Assembly (NCBI RefSeq): GCF_003590095.1
Contig: NC_039495.1
Coordinates: 2,713,589 to 2,777,588, forward strand
DNA length: 64,000 nt
Source of the DNA: Trichoplusia ni
Lineage: Eukaryota; Arthropoda; Insecta; Lepidoptera; Noctuidae
Reading direction: 5' to 3'
The translations under genes were made by a program, and so were the position numbers. The notes below the pieces were generated by a model, which saw nothing but the letters and a program-made list of their open reading frames with translations, was not told where the DNA came from and made no database searches. Positions 53,101-64,000 of this stretch are shown here, in pieces. Each line of letters starts with the position of its first letter. The first letter of the stretch is position 1.

Positions 53101-55912
53101 TAATTACGAGCTCTGCGGAACCTCAAAAGTGACGCTTTTGAATTGAAAGCTAGAGTTTTGGGACACATTGGTGAGGGGGCTAGGGAACAGGCCGTATTGT
53201 GCGTCGACCCTTTCAATATCCAATACTTTATGCCGGTAATGAGTCTTTGAAGACACTTTTACGCGCTTTTATTTCATTAGTTGGGCTTGACTGGTGTCCT
53301 CGAATATTCAATGTGAATTCGAGATGAGAATACTCTGCAACATTCACGTCCACTCAGCTTTATCGCGTGTCTATTGTTTTGGTATATTCTTTTTCTTATC
53401 AGTCAACATGTCCTGCATAACACCTCTACCAAACAAGCTGAACATTTTGCTTACCCGTGTATCACAACAGCCGGAGGTCAATCGAGTCGGCCACTCTAAT
53501 GTTTACTGATAAAAAGAAAACCAATTTGTGTTCCCACCCTGGCACCGCCCCTGCCACAAAGGAGAGCTATCTAGCGATAAATTATCGAAATTATTGCATT
53601 AAAAATTCCATCTAGTAAGTCAAAGCGAGCCATTATGGCCGCTACGAGGCATTGCACAGAAGAAAAACGTTTTAAGTACATTGTTCTTCGTATACTTTGC
53701 GACGTTTAAGTTCCGTACATGTAATTTTTCTTGGTAAACGTTATGGGAAACCGTTTTCCCTGTGAATCTCCGCTCGGCGAGATACTTTGATATATTTATG
53801 TTGGCGTTTTTACTCGTATAGTCGTGCTTAATTGATGTAGCTATATTGTATGCGTTAAAAACTCTTTTCATGAGAGAGAATATTATAATATGATTTCAGA
53901 ATATTCTGATGACAATAATGTAAAATACACATTGTCATTACACTTAATTGTAGAAGACCCCATACTTATGAATACAGTCAGCAAAAAAAGCTATCGACAC
54001 ATAATTACATAAGACTTTTAGATACCATATTATTATTGGTTGTTGATAAGGTTCTTTAGATTGAACACAACATCCACCTTATAACTGAGCATACTTTTGT
54101 TAAAACTTTTCTAGACATTAAGTTGCTGGCTGTACCATCGATGCATAACATAACGTTGCAACAGAAGGTGAAGCCAATTTCCTGGTGCGGCTCATTCCAG
54201 CTAATTTTCATATTAACGAACACGTCTAGCCTGCGTTCAGGGGTCTACTACCACATCCCAATGCACTTGAGTAAGCGAGACATCACTACACATTGTAGAG
54301 CTTCGTCTCTTTTCAACAACTGCGTTAACATTGCTTTATGAGATGGTAGGCCCCTCTGAACGTGATGACTTGTCTGCATTAGGCTATTGTTTATTAAATG
54401 TACTCTAGAGTTTTCTGTGTAAACGCAGGCTGACGTATTAGGGTGAAATGAGGTTCATTGGGCTTGAATAGTAAGTGGGTTGTTAGTTTCGTGGATAAAA
54501 GATTGCTCAAGTTGATTTTGTTACAAGAAACTAACAATTATTAACACGCTCGTAAGTTTGCGTCTGTTAGAATAATCTTTTGCAGAGTAATTCAATTGAT
54601 TAAACATGAGACTGGTTTCCAATAAAGTTGCGAATTCAATATTGTTTTGGTAGTAGAAATCTGGTGCTAGTCTATCCTTGTACAATTAATTTAAGTCTTT
54701 GATTTATACTTAAATTAATGCTACAGGGGGACTTGATACTTTAAATTAATCATAACATCAGATTAAGCCTTTAACATTTTCAGTACCTACGGTCTACGAA
54801 GAGTACAAGATGTCTACTACCAACCAGTATAGAAGAATCAGGTTTTTTCTACGCAATCGTCCGGCTAAGATACCTGTTCATAATTTAAAAACAAGTACGG
54901 TGAAAAACGAGCTCACCAGGTGATGTCCAATATTGCAAGCCTTGTTAATATAAATTTTGCACGGGCCATCGCTTGTTACGTGAAAACGGTAAAAATATAA
55001 ATTAAATGTTGCCAGTTTGCTGTTCCCGTGATGTATGGGTTCTGTATATTTTTTTTACGTTTTTTATTGACGCTGGAGACAAAGTTGGTTAGATAGTACT
55101 TTGTAATGATAACTGAGGTTTTATATTTTTTCTTTGCTTGATATTATATCATCTTACATATGAACAGGTAATGCTTGAAGTTATTTATGATGTATGTAGA
55201 GTTTTTAGAGAGCAGTTAAGTGTTACTACTTCTAAAAGTCTTTATGCCTTATAAAAATATTATAAAAAGCATCCTACAGGTCTAGTTTCAATTAGATCTA
55301 TTTCTTTGATGTGTTTATGTATTATAAATTCAATTTTAATATTTGATGTTATCGAACATGGTTTGCTCTCGTAGCACTCATCCCACTAAAAACCTATATT
55401 CTACAAAAAAAATGTACAACTGAATAACATTATAGTCCAACAATTACATAGAAATAAAACCGAACACTCTGTATAATTGGTATCTAATTTCCAACAGATC
55501 CCTTACGACAAAAAAGTCGCTCGCGACTAATAAACGCGTTCCCCGCTAATTCATCATTGTTTTCACTAATAAAAACACGACAAAAACACATCTTGTCTTA
55601 GACCCCTCGGGGAGGTACAGGTGGAATGGAAAACGTTGAACTGTCAATTTGTTTGTTGGACGTTTAAAAGTATGGGTCTCTGATCATTTCGGTTTATGGT
55701 AAGCAGTGGAAGAAAATGCAAGAGGTGTAATTTTGTTTACTGGATGAAAACATGTTGAGATGAACATGGTTAGTTATAGGGATTGGGAATAATGATTATT
55801 ATTTATAAGTATTGATCCCGCGACTTTTAGAGAGACAAGTGGAAGAAGAGTGAGGTGGCCTTTGAGCAGGAGTAGGACATTCGAGATAATAGGCTAATAC
55901 GACGGAGATAAT

Positions 55913-56220
55913 AGGCTAAAACTAACTATTACGGCGACAGAACATTAAAGAAACGCTTACCATATCTGTTGAACAGTTTGCCAGCAGATATCAGACAAGA
56001 AACAAATAAACAAAAATTCAAACGGAGACTTAAAAAGTACTTGTTAAATAATATGTAAATACATACCTATGTGTATAACTTTTATATGTATAATATATGT
56101 GTAAACTTAACTAAATTGCGACTCGTCCACAGACAAACCGATAAACCGGTTTTGTGGAGCACTACATATTGTAATTGTATATTTAACGAATAAAAATAAA
56201 TAAATAAATAATAATAAATA
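55913..56220 (+). mobile_element. 3' end of a non-LTR retrotransposon (LINE)
   Basis: From 55913 a short frame reads TNYYGDRTLKKRLPYLLNSL and then PADIRQETNKQKFKRRLKKY, ending LLNNM and TAA at 56056-56058. That is the typical C terminus of Jockey/CR1-type reverse transcriptase proteins in insects. A 3' UTR and an AAATA-type microsatellite tail (about 56188-56225) follow. The rest of the element is missing, as in 5'-truncated copies. Confidence 0.65.
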
Positions 56221-57699
56221 AATAATAATCGTAAGAGTTTAATTACAGACAAGTACAAGGTAAAGTACGTAAAGTACGAAATATAGCAGGAAATATTAAA
56301 CAGAGATTGACAGAGAATATACTTATGACAGTAAAATAAATAAATTACCTGAAAAGATAAAAATATCGAAGAGAATTTCTCTTATAGGTAATATATAAGT
56401 TCAAACTTAAATTATGGGACACTAACAAAAACTCACACTATGTAAAACAGGATATAAGTAACTATTCAAAATTCTCATAACACAAATAAATAATATCACA
56501 ACAAAGCGAATCCCTGAAAAAAGGCACTAGTGGGTAATAACGGCCTCGTCTCCTCTTATAGATTGAGAATATTTTAAAGTGATGTGCTCGTTGCAAATAA
56601 TGAAATTATGCCGGGAGGGGAGAGCGGGCTCGCTTCTTACACTTTTTCCTCCTTTTGTTTGTTTATTCGTTATTTATCGGTAGATCGAGGAGCCACGTTA
56701 TAGATTAACATCAAAGGCATTTTACGGCGTATACGATCTCGTTAAAATTGAATGGGCCTCAGTAATGAGGGGGAATTGGTGTAGGATCAGGTATATTTTT
56801 GAACTTTTTATTAATAAACTTGGGAGTCAATGTATGCGTAAGGTATGGCTTGATTGCTTTAAATTTGAAAGGCTTTTTCGACGTTGAAAGCACGAGACGG
56901 GCTACCTTGTGTGATATGACAGGCGTTTTGCATCAAATCGAGAATGACACGATTACAGCATATGATGTGTTATGATGAATAGGCTTTTGTCTATTTCCTT
57001 ACAAACGCATATATGTAGAAATTGCTGTCTGTTTTATTTAACACACAGTTTTAGAGACCAAACAGAACAACTAAAATATCCAACGATTTGATCTAACTAC
57101 ATAAAATTCCAGCCATACAAATAGATGGTATAAACAAGAATACGCGATCAAAATCGTCGCCGGACCACCCGAACAGTCGTTACCATGCTTATTGTTGTTT
57201 TTAATGAAATGTGACCGAAATGATGGCCGTCGATGCTTTGTCCGGTGGATCGGTGTCCATTATCCCCCTTTTCCCTCTTAATATCCTGAAGGACCCGCAA
57301 TAAAATTTGCTTCGCTATTTCGGACCTCGGTTGCGTGGAACTGATCGTGTGACAACTTTACAATGGTAGATAAAGTTTGTGATGCGTTTTATGTTTTTGG
57401 GGATCTTGATTGGGTTTGGTTTGTTTATGTAATAAGGGGCTCGACTTTCATTATAGTGTGGATACTAACCGAAGACTTTAAACTACACAGTTTTTACATT
57501 TATATTGGTAGGGGACTGTTTTATCTATTAGTCTGGCTTGTATTTCTATTAACATGCACACGCATAAGGTGATTAAATAACAAAGAGGATGGTAACTGCT
57601 GAAGAATAGGGAATAAGAAAACAAATGAACAACAAGAAAAAGTTCGACCAAATACCTCAAATCTGTTTTCGACTATCGAAAGAAACGCGATGCAAATTC

Positions 57700-58090
57700 A
57701 GGGACAACGACCAAAAAAACACGAAATGGAAATTAATAAAGCACCCACTAAAGGGAAACCAGGCGAAAAAATAGAGGCAGGGGACAACCGGAGGAAAAAA
57801 AATGTCGGCCAGCAACGTGCTCTTCATTAAGTCGGAATGGAAACACCGGATGAATTGATCAATCAGAAATTTTATGGCCGAGAATCACTCAACGGAAAAT
57901 AATTCCCCGGCCGTTTCGTGCTTGGCTCATCGCCGCTGTTTTAATTTCGCCCTCTTGGGGAGATCGAGTGTCATCCAATCTATCTGACGACTTGAGAAAA
58001 AAATGCCATCATCACCCCGGCCTCCCCTTTAGTGGAGACTGCCTTAAAGACGGGCGATTATGTCCGTGGGAGCTTTAAATCGATTGTGAT
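57700..58090. promoter_or_regulatory. Higher-G+C non-coding island with homeodomain-like sites
   Basis: Contains TTTATGGCCG (posterior-Hox-like) near 57870, TTGATCAATCAG nearby (PBC/Exd-like) and ATTAATAAA. It has no open frame and no repeat similarity. A regulatory role is inferred. Confidence 0.25.
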
Positions 58091-60299
58091 AAAATTACGT
58101 GTTATGGATGTCGCCTGTTACCGTTATAGCGATCTACAGCGGATTAGTCTTCTATGGTAAAGCTAACTTTACTAGGAGATATCGCTGAGTTCAATAACAG
58201 AGCATCAGAAAAGCGTGCATCAAGATGATGTACCAATGTCAATGTCCCGGATACCATAGTAGATTATTCGAGATTTTAGGACAAATCACAGCTAATAACA
58301 ATAATCTTGATAAAGCAAAACAAGTACGAAGATCGCTTTCCTTTTGAAAAAAAAAGAAGTTTAAGAATAGTATTATTTTGGAACATTTACTGTTACACAA
58401 AACACATTATAATAATTTCTATCGTTTTTTTCAAACTTCAAGAATAAATATAAAGAAATAAGTATGTACTCCAGTATTTGTATACACTTATTTACTGCTA
58501 AAATATTAACATATCTGTTATAAATCGATGTTCATATTTAAACTAATGAAGTAATTTGACGAGTAATCGCTCCCCATCAGAGGTAATAACGCATTCTGTT
58601 TGCAATCACTAATTAACTAAGATCAAACGGAAATAACAATCGCTTGCACATTCATCATTCGAACAGACATCTAATGTTTTATGGAGGAAAAATACGTTAG
58701 CATGCCAATCAAGTAGATGAAGCGAAATTAATTAAATAAATAAACAGATATTGTTTATTCTTCTACATTAAGCTGACAAGTTTAGGGTGTAAAATGTTTC
58801 AGTAGTATTGCTTCTGATTTAGGTGATAAATACAGGTAACATGGGAATTTGATTTCCAAATCAAACACCACTCTTAGAAGTGGAATACAACTGTAGTATA
58901 GTAGTGCAATAAATACGTTTATAATCGGTTCATAATAATTGCTGCCCCCTCTCGACACATCAGGCAGGGAAGCATGGCAGTAATACCGACCAAGATTCGA
59001 TGTTAAACTGTATTGTACGGTATGAAAATGTAGAGAAGAAGGATGGAAAGCAAAATATCCAAATAGCAAAAATGAACAAAACCAAATACAACGCCATAAA
59101 ACATTCCCACAAGCTTTTTTTTTATAAACATTAACACAAAAGCGTCAGCTGCCGTCAAATATTCCAAAAAAAACCGTCCATCGCTTATTATCCGAAAATT
59201 TGAAAGATAATTTTGCAAAGGAACGATGGAAAGGCATTAAAATAGCAATCAAACTGGCAATTTTGGGGTGAAGTGTAGGAATTTAAATCGGAAAAAGTAC
59301 TGCCTACCGATTTGTGATGCAAACGTGCCAAGACGGAGGACTATATCAGATTTGAATAAAGATCTGCCGTGGACACGGACTCGTTCAGAATTCGTGAATA
59401 ATTGAAAAGATTGCTTTAAGGTTCTTTCGAGAAATAGAGAATCTATAGCGACTTTACAATTTATTCAGAATCAAATACTGACGTTTTTGCACGAATCCTT
59501 CAGTTAATACGTCCTCATTTTGATATACATTAATTGAAGAAAAATATGACATAAATATGTGCTCATACAATATTATAGATAGATTGAAAATAAACAAAGC
59601 AGTAGCTACCGCGCGGCATGTCATTAACCCGCCATCACAATTGATTTCCAGCCCCGCAGCAATCCACAAACGAGTGCAATACCTACGGATGCAGCGTAAA
59701 CAAGCAACTTGCAATCTTAAAAAATAATAGGCATTAAAGATCACCCCATGATCAAGGTTTACAGGGACTCGAACGATCAGCCCCGAAGCTATCTTCATTA
59801 ATGAAAACCATAAAAGTGGGGGCCCGTTACTTCCGAGTTTGAGGACCGTAGCGTAAAAATTCGCGTCAAACGGCCAACGCCTTATTAGGCCCGCGAGGGA
59901 CGCAGGTGGGGGTTGGAAAAAATTATAGTATTTAACGATATTAAGTTATTGAAGTTAGATTGGTAGCTTAATTGGTTCGGGTGGATGGATCGATTTTATG
60001 GACCGTGTTATGGCTGTTTTAAGAGATTGGAACTGATTTGGATTAGATTGAAACTGGTGATTGTTAGAAGAACTGAAGATTGCATGTATTGATAGAATTG
60101 TGTACACCTTAAGATAGATTAAAAGACATACGTGTTATCTACGGCAAATGTATACTCAGATGAGTCGGAGGTTGCTAACCAACATTTTTAATTATTTCCT
60201 TGCCTATATTTCTACCTATCCCTTCGGGCTTACAACACTGAAACCATATAATAAGTAATGTAGCCTCAATGTTAAATTTACATTCTCATTACTTCTAGC

Positions 60300-60565
60300 A
60301 TGTGTGAACGAAGGTCGACTTGGAGAGGGTGGATAATTAAAACACTTGGAAACTAATATTAAGCGCGTATAATATAGTAAACCACAGTGCTTGCTGCTCA
60401 CAACAAAAAAATTAATTCTCCGACATTTATAATATCCCGTGTAACGAAACCATAGCGCGATCTAAATCGATTCCAACGCCATCTATCGAGGTATCGTGTA
60501 AACTTTTACGTTTTATATCCCCTTTGATCGCGCTATGATTCCGTTGACCTATAATTACGTAGACA
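60300..60565 (-). repeat. Putative 3' LTR of the BEL/Pao element (end uncertain)
   Basis: On the minus strand a purine-rich GGTGGGCGGAA (60576-60566) is followed by TGTCTACGTAATTATAGG, the expected polypurine tract and TG start of an LTR. An imperfect inverted repeat (60443-60462 with 60526-60545, 18 of 20 pairs) lies inside. The far end cannot be fixed because the other LTR is outside the window. Confidence 0.45.
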
Positions 60566-60841
60566 TTCCGCCCACCAAGGACATTATGGCGAATGTCCTT
60601 CATCTGCCTCGCTTATCTATTACATTCTCATGCAGGTATAGTACAATCTTAAAAAAATAAAACTAACAATTTTGTTTCTTAATACTAAATACCACTACAC
60701 ACTAAACCGTTACATTATTACCTTATTTTAAAATCCTTAAAACTACTTAAATAAATCTAACTATTAATTGGCTACAGGTAATAACCCTTGATGTAGGTCT
60801 TGTTATGGTGGACAATTTTGTCCTTTTTGTGACCACACGTG

Positions 60842-63800
60842 TTAACCCATATCATCAACTACTCTAAGGTATACAACCGCCGTGTATGCTAACTTAGAAG
60901 CATCTGAAAACCCGTATAATTCTTGTTTTACTTTCTTTCCCGTGTTCAACCAACGTGGCACTTTTATATCAACTAAAGAAGCTAAGTTTTCACGGTAAGT
61001 AACCCATTCTTTTAATAAATTCTTTGGAACTTCTTCATCCCACTGCAGCCCTGCTAACCACAATTTTTGAATTAATGTTTTTGCTACTATTATGCTTGGT
61101 GCTAACCACCCCAGTGGATCAAACAATCGTGTAATATCCGCAATAATTTTTCTTTTTGTTGCAGGTCCAGCTATTGGCTTAAGCTCCAGGGAGTATTGGA
61201 AGCAATCGTCGCGCGCATTCCAGGTAAGTCCTAAGATTTTTGTTAATTCATCTATTTTAATCTGTAACGCTTCATCATTTCCATCTCTAATTTTATTTAA
61301 TAATCCTTGACAATTGCTTTTCCATTTTTGTAATTCAAATCCGCCTTTACCTAGAACTTTGGTTATATCCGTATAAATTTTAAATGCATCTTCTTCAGTT
61401 TCAGCTCCTGACATTAAATCATCCATATAGAAATCGCTTACTATTATTTTGGCCAGATCTAAATTGTCCCCGCATTCATCAGCTGCAAGCTGTTGAAGAG
61501 CCTTCACAGCTAAGTATGGTGCCGAGGCTGTACCGAAGGTAACCGTTATCAATTCATAAGCCTTTATTTCCTTTTCAGGATCATCCCGCCAAAGTATTCG
61601 TTGTAATGGAGTATCTTGCCTATTAACTAAAACTTGTCGGTACATTTTCACTATATCAGCCACTATACAAATTCGATGTACTCTCCAGCGCATAATGATA
61701 TGACGAAGATCGTCTTGTAAAGCTGGGCCAACCATTAAATCATCGTTCAGTGACCGCCCGTTATTGTACTTACAGGAAGCATCAAATACAACACGCACCT
61801 TTGTTGTTTCTCTATCCTCACGGACTACAGCGTGATGAGGTAAGTAAACTCCCCTTATACTATCCCTATCTGATACTTCTACCATGTGATTGAGACTTAA
61901 ATATTCTTGTATCACCTTAGCGTACTCAACCTTTAATTTATCATTTCTCGCTAACCTTACTTCTAACCCTTTCAGTCTTTTTTCAGCGATCCCCTTGGAT
62001 TCAACGCCTTGATCGACCAGGTTTGTATCCCGTACCGGCAACTTTACGACATATCTGCCGTCCTTATTCCTTGTCGTCGTTGTCTTGAATAGTTCTTCAC
62101 ATTTGGTTTCTTCCTCCGTGAGCATCCTTTTTGTTCCAGATGGTTCCTCTAATTCCCAGAATTTCCTCAACAATTCATCATCCTGGACACTGGAGTGCAT
62201 CACGGTAATGTGTGAATGAAAAATAGACTCAGGATCGACTGCACAAGCTCCCGATAATATCCACCCAAAGGTGGTATCTTGCGCTAATAAATTTCCATTT
62301 ATATTTCTTTTAATTCCCTCCTGGATAATTTGACTGTAAACCTCAGCACCCAATAAAATGTCAATTTTATTGGGTCTGTGGTATTCAGGGTCAGCCAATT
62401 CATTATCGGTCAAGTCTACCCACTCTATCCTAGCTACTTTCGTACCTGGGAGAAGGGCAGTGACTGACTTCAAGACGTAAACATTTACCTTTATTTGGAA
62501 ATGTGGGTCTATTCTTGACCTCAAATTAATATCAACCGTATACTTAGACGTTAAGCTTTCACCCCCTACACCTGACACAGTGTGCCTTGATGGCTTTTTC
62601 TTTAAACCTAGATATTGAACCAGAGATTCCGTAACAAAAGAACCCTGTGATCCCTGATCCAATAACGCCCTTGCCGTATAATAAGTCCCATTCCTCGACT
62701 CAGCCTTTACTAAAGCTGTTGCTAATAAGACAGTTTTACTGTTTCCCGTCGCGAGACATGAGACTACCTGTGTTCCCGATTCTTTCGCTTTACAAGCGTC
62801 CTTATTTCCCTCGTAAATTCCCGATGAGGTTTCCGCGCGAGCAGCACTACCACCTTCACCAATTTCCGACCCTACAACACCTTGTTGGTGTAACAATGAA
62901 TGGTGGCGTCTTTTGCACACCTGGCACCTGAAAGTGTTTTTACAATACTTAACAGAGTGGTTGCTAAGCAGGCAGATGAAACATAATCTGTTGTTTAGAA
63001 CAAAGTTCCTCCGAGATTCCGTACTTTCCTTAATAAATTTTGGACATGAACTTATTTTGTGTTCACCTGCACAAAAGGCACAAGATACCCTTTTATCGTT
63101 AACTACGTGTAATACCCGTGTAGTCTTTGGGACCCTCTCTTCTTTCGTTCCTAAATTCTCTAAAGCCCTAAAACGGTTAACGAGGAATTCTTTCAGTTCC
63201 TCGAAAGTAGGAAGGTTGTCCTTAGGATCAGATGCTACCTTCAACTCCCATGCCCTTCTAGTTACCTTATCAAGCTTCTCAGTGATAATATGTATAATCA
63301 AAGTTGAGGCAAGATCTATATCTAAATTTTTTATGGATTCTAAACAATCAGTTGTGGTACTCAGAAGCTTTTTAATATCCGTTGCGGACTCTTCAATTAT
63401 GGCCTTTTGATTAAATAAAGTTTTAACTATCCCGTTTGCCAAAAATCTTTTATTATTGTACATGGACTCTAGTTTTATCCAACTAGTACTATAATTATCT
63501 GCAGTCACCTGTACATTCCTTAATAAGAGTTCCGCCTCCCCAGTTAAATACCCTTTCAAATAATATAATTTCTGAGCATCATTCAATTTATTATTTTTAT
63601 GAATTAACCCCAAAAACAAATCTCTAAAGGTCAACCACTCCTGATATTTACCAGAAAACATTGGTATTTTAACCTCCGGCAACCGAAAATTATTTTCTTC
63701 TTTACAACTACTACTAAGACCCGGGCTACTATCATTAGTAGATACACATTTATTTTTTCTTAGAATCTCTTTCAGAGTACTTTTGAATTGCACATATAAT

Positions 63801-63988
63801 TCCTCTACTTCATCGTAAACACAATCTTTATGATAATTGGAGCTGTATAATTCCGTTTTTTTTACTTCGCTTATTATTTTAACATGTGTATTATAGAAAA
63901 GTTGCCATAGTTGTTCTAAACTCTCTAAGCGTGTTTCAATGTAGGATACAGTAAGTCGATCTTTTGGGCATTTTTTAAAGTTAATCAT
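60842..63988 (-). CDS. BEL/Pao LTR-retrotransposon gag-pol polyprotein, lacking integrase
   Basis: One uninterrupted frame of 1048 codons. Residues 1-290 are a gag of the DUF1759 type (FRLPEVKIPMFSGKYQEW). Three zinc knuckles follow at about 303-313, 336-349 and 355-367. An aspartic protease with DQGSQGSF is at 444-451. The reverse transcriptase spans about 715-870 with VVFDAS at 733 and YMDD at 854-857. The BEL-type segment after it includes LFDPLGWLAP, and an RNase H start GFSDAS is at 1026. The frame then stops at DDMG. The rest of RNase H and the whole integrase are absent, because the putative LTR begins only about 270 bases on. The frame is also open upstream of the chosen ATG to the window edge, so the true start may be farther out. 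It is probably an internally deleted copy that could move only with help from an intact relative. Confidence 0.88.
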   Translation of the reverse strand: MINFKKCPKDRLTVSYIETRLESLEQLWQLFYNTHVKIISEVKKTELYSSNYHKDCVYDEVEELYVQFKSTLKEILRKNKCVSTNDSSPGLSSSCKEENNFRLPEVKIPMFSGKYQEWLTFRDLFLGLIHKNNKLNDAQKLYYLKGYLTGEAELLLRNVQVTADNYSTSWIKLESMYNNKRFLANGIVKTLFNQKAIIEESATDIKKLLSTTTDCLESIKNLDIDLASTLIIHIITEKLDKVTRRAWELKVASDPKDNLPTFEELKEFLVNRFRALENLGTKEERVPKTTRVLHVVNDKRVSCAFCAGEHKISSCPKFIKESTESRRNFVLNNRLCFICLLSNHSVKYCKNTFRCQVCKRRHHSLLHQQGVVGSEIGEGGSAARAETSSGIYEGNKDACKAKESGTQVVSCLATGNSKTVLLATALVKAESRNGTYYTARALLDQGSQGSFVTESLVQYLGLKKKPSRHTVSGVGGESLTSKYTVDINLRSRIDPHFQIKVNVYVLKSVTALLPGTKVARIEWVDLTDNELADPEYHRPNKIDILLGAEVYSQIIQEGIKRNINGNLLAQDTTFGWILSGACAVDPESIFHSHITVMHSSVQDDELLRKFWELEEPSGTKRMLTEEETKCEELFKTTTTRNKDGRYVVKLPVRDTNLVDQGVESKGIAEKRLKGLEVRLARNDKLKVEYAKVIQEYLSLNHMVEVSDRDSIRGVYLPHHAVVREDRETTKVRVVFDASCKYNNGRSLNDDLMVGPALQDDLRHIIMRWRVHRICIVADIVKMYRQVLVNRQDTPLQRILWRDDPEKEIKAYELITVTFGTASAPYLAVKALQQLAADECGDNLDLAKIIVSDFYMDDLMSGAETEEDAFKIYTDITKVLGKGGFELQKWKSNCQGLLNKIRDGNDEALQIKIDELTKILGLTWNARDDCFQYSLELKPIAGPATKRKIIADITRLFDPLGWLAPSIIVAKTLIQKLWLAGLQWDEEVPKNLLKEWVTYRENLASLVDIKVPRWLNTGKKVKQELYGFSDASKLAYTAVVYLRVVDDMG

Positions 63989-64000
63989 AGCCTTATTAAT

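Larger units (their letters stand above)
45123..60299 (-). other. Upstream Nup88 intron or 5' region, non-coding
   Basis: The exon at 45122 starts in mid-protein with a splice acceptor, so this stretch is probably another very long Nup88 intron. I searched the minus strand for the missing N-terminal exon and found no convincing candidate. The stretch holds two tRNA-SINEs, a LINE 3' end (55913-56220) and further islands of higher G+C (about 45540-45690, 47380-47480, 52480-52630, 53000-53230, 57700-58090, 59770-59910). All other open frames are short and unrecognised. Confidence 0.55.

Noticed and set aside
59454..59798. Minus-strand 114-codon open frame
   Set aside because: No family features, low-complexity hydrophobic reading, and no splice or promoter support.
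61092..63410. Plus-strand open frames up to 165 codons
   Set aside because: They are antisense to the BEL/Pao polyprotein, which explains the open reading.

Overview
The window is A+T-rich eukaryotic DNA with GT-AG introns, low gene density and many dispersed repeats. The repeats include Lep1/HeLep-like Helitron remnants, tRNA-derived and 5S-rRNA-derived SINEs and a BEL/Pao retrotransposon. Together with insect-like proteins this points to a lepidopteran (moth or butterfly) nuclear genome. No bacterial-type genes, operons, CRISPR arrays or rRNA genes were seen, and no bona fide tRNA gene was found.

Two protein-coding genes can be reconstructed, arranged tail to tail. (1) Plus strand, 465-12409: a six-exon gene for a 270-residue EF-hand protein of the sarcoplasmic calcium-binding protein (SCP)/calexcitin type. 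Exon 1 encodes an arginine-containing, mitochondrial-presequence-like N terminus and is separated from the rest by a 9.4 kb intron full of repeats. (2) Minus strand, 45122 down to 14058: thirteen exons encoding 599 residues of nucleoporin Nup88 (Drosophila members only, mbo), from the beta-propeller to the C-terminal coiled coil. All splice phases agree. Its first coding exon(s) were not found and may lie beyond base 64000. One Nup88 intron (20900-44952) is 24 kb long.

From about 20.9 to 60 kb almost nothing is coding. This part is unique-looking A+T-rich DNA with repeated islands of higher G+C and complexity that resemble conserved non-coding or regulatory DNA, plus scattered SINEs and a LINE 3' end. 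The right edge (60842-63988, minus strand) holds a BEL/Pao gag-pol reading frame. It ends inside the RNase H region with no integrase, followed closely by a putative polypurine tract and 3' LTR.

Between the two genes lies an orphan coding-looking stretch on the plus strand (13557-13805). The most unusual structures are a perfect 26-bp inverted repeat just inside a Nup88 intron (15974-16030), a duplicated 0.25 kb element of unknown type with 24-bp flanking direct repeats in the SCP intron (4698-5007 and 6777-7015), a 160-bp MITE with a nested palindrome (19481-19640), and a 5S-derived SINE with a 14-bp target-site duplication (26419-26805). No clearly new multi-gene system was found.
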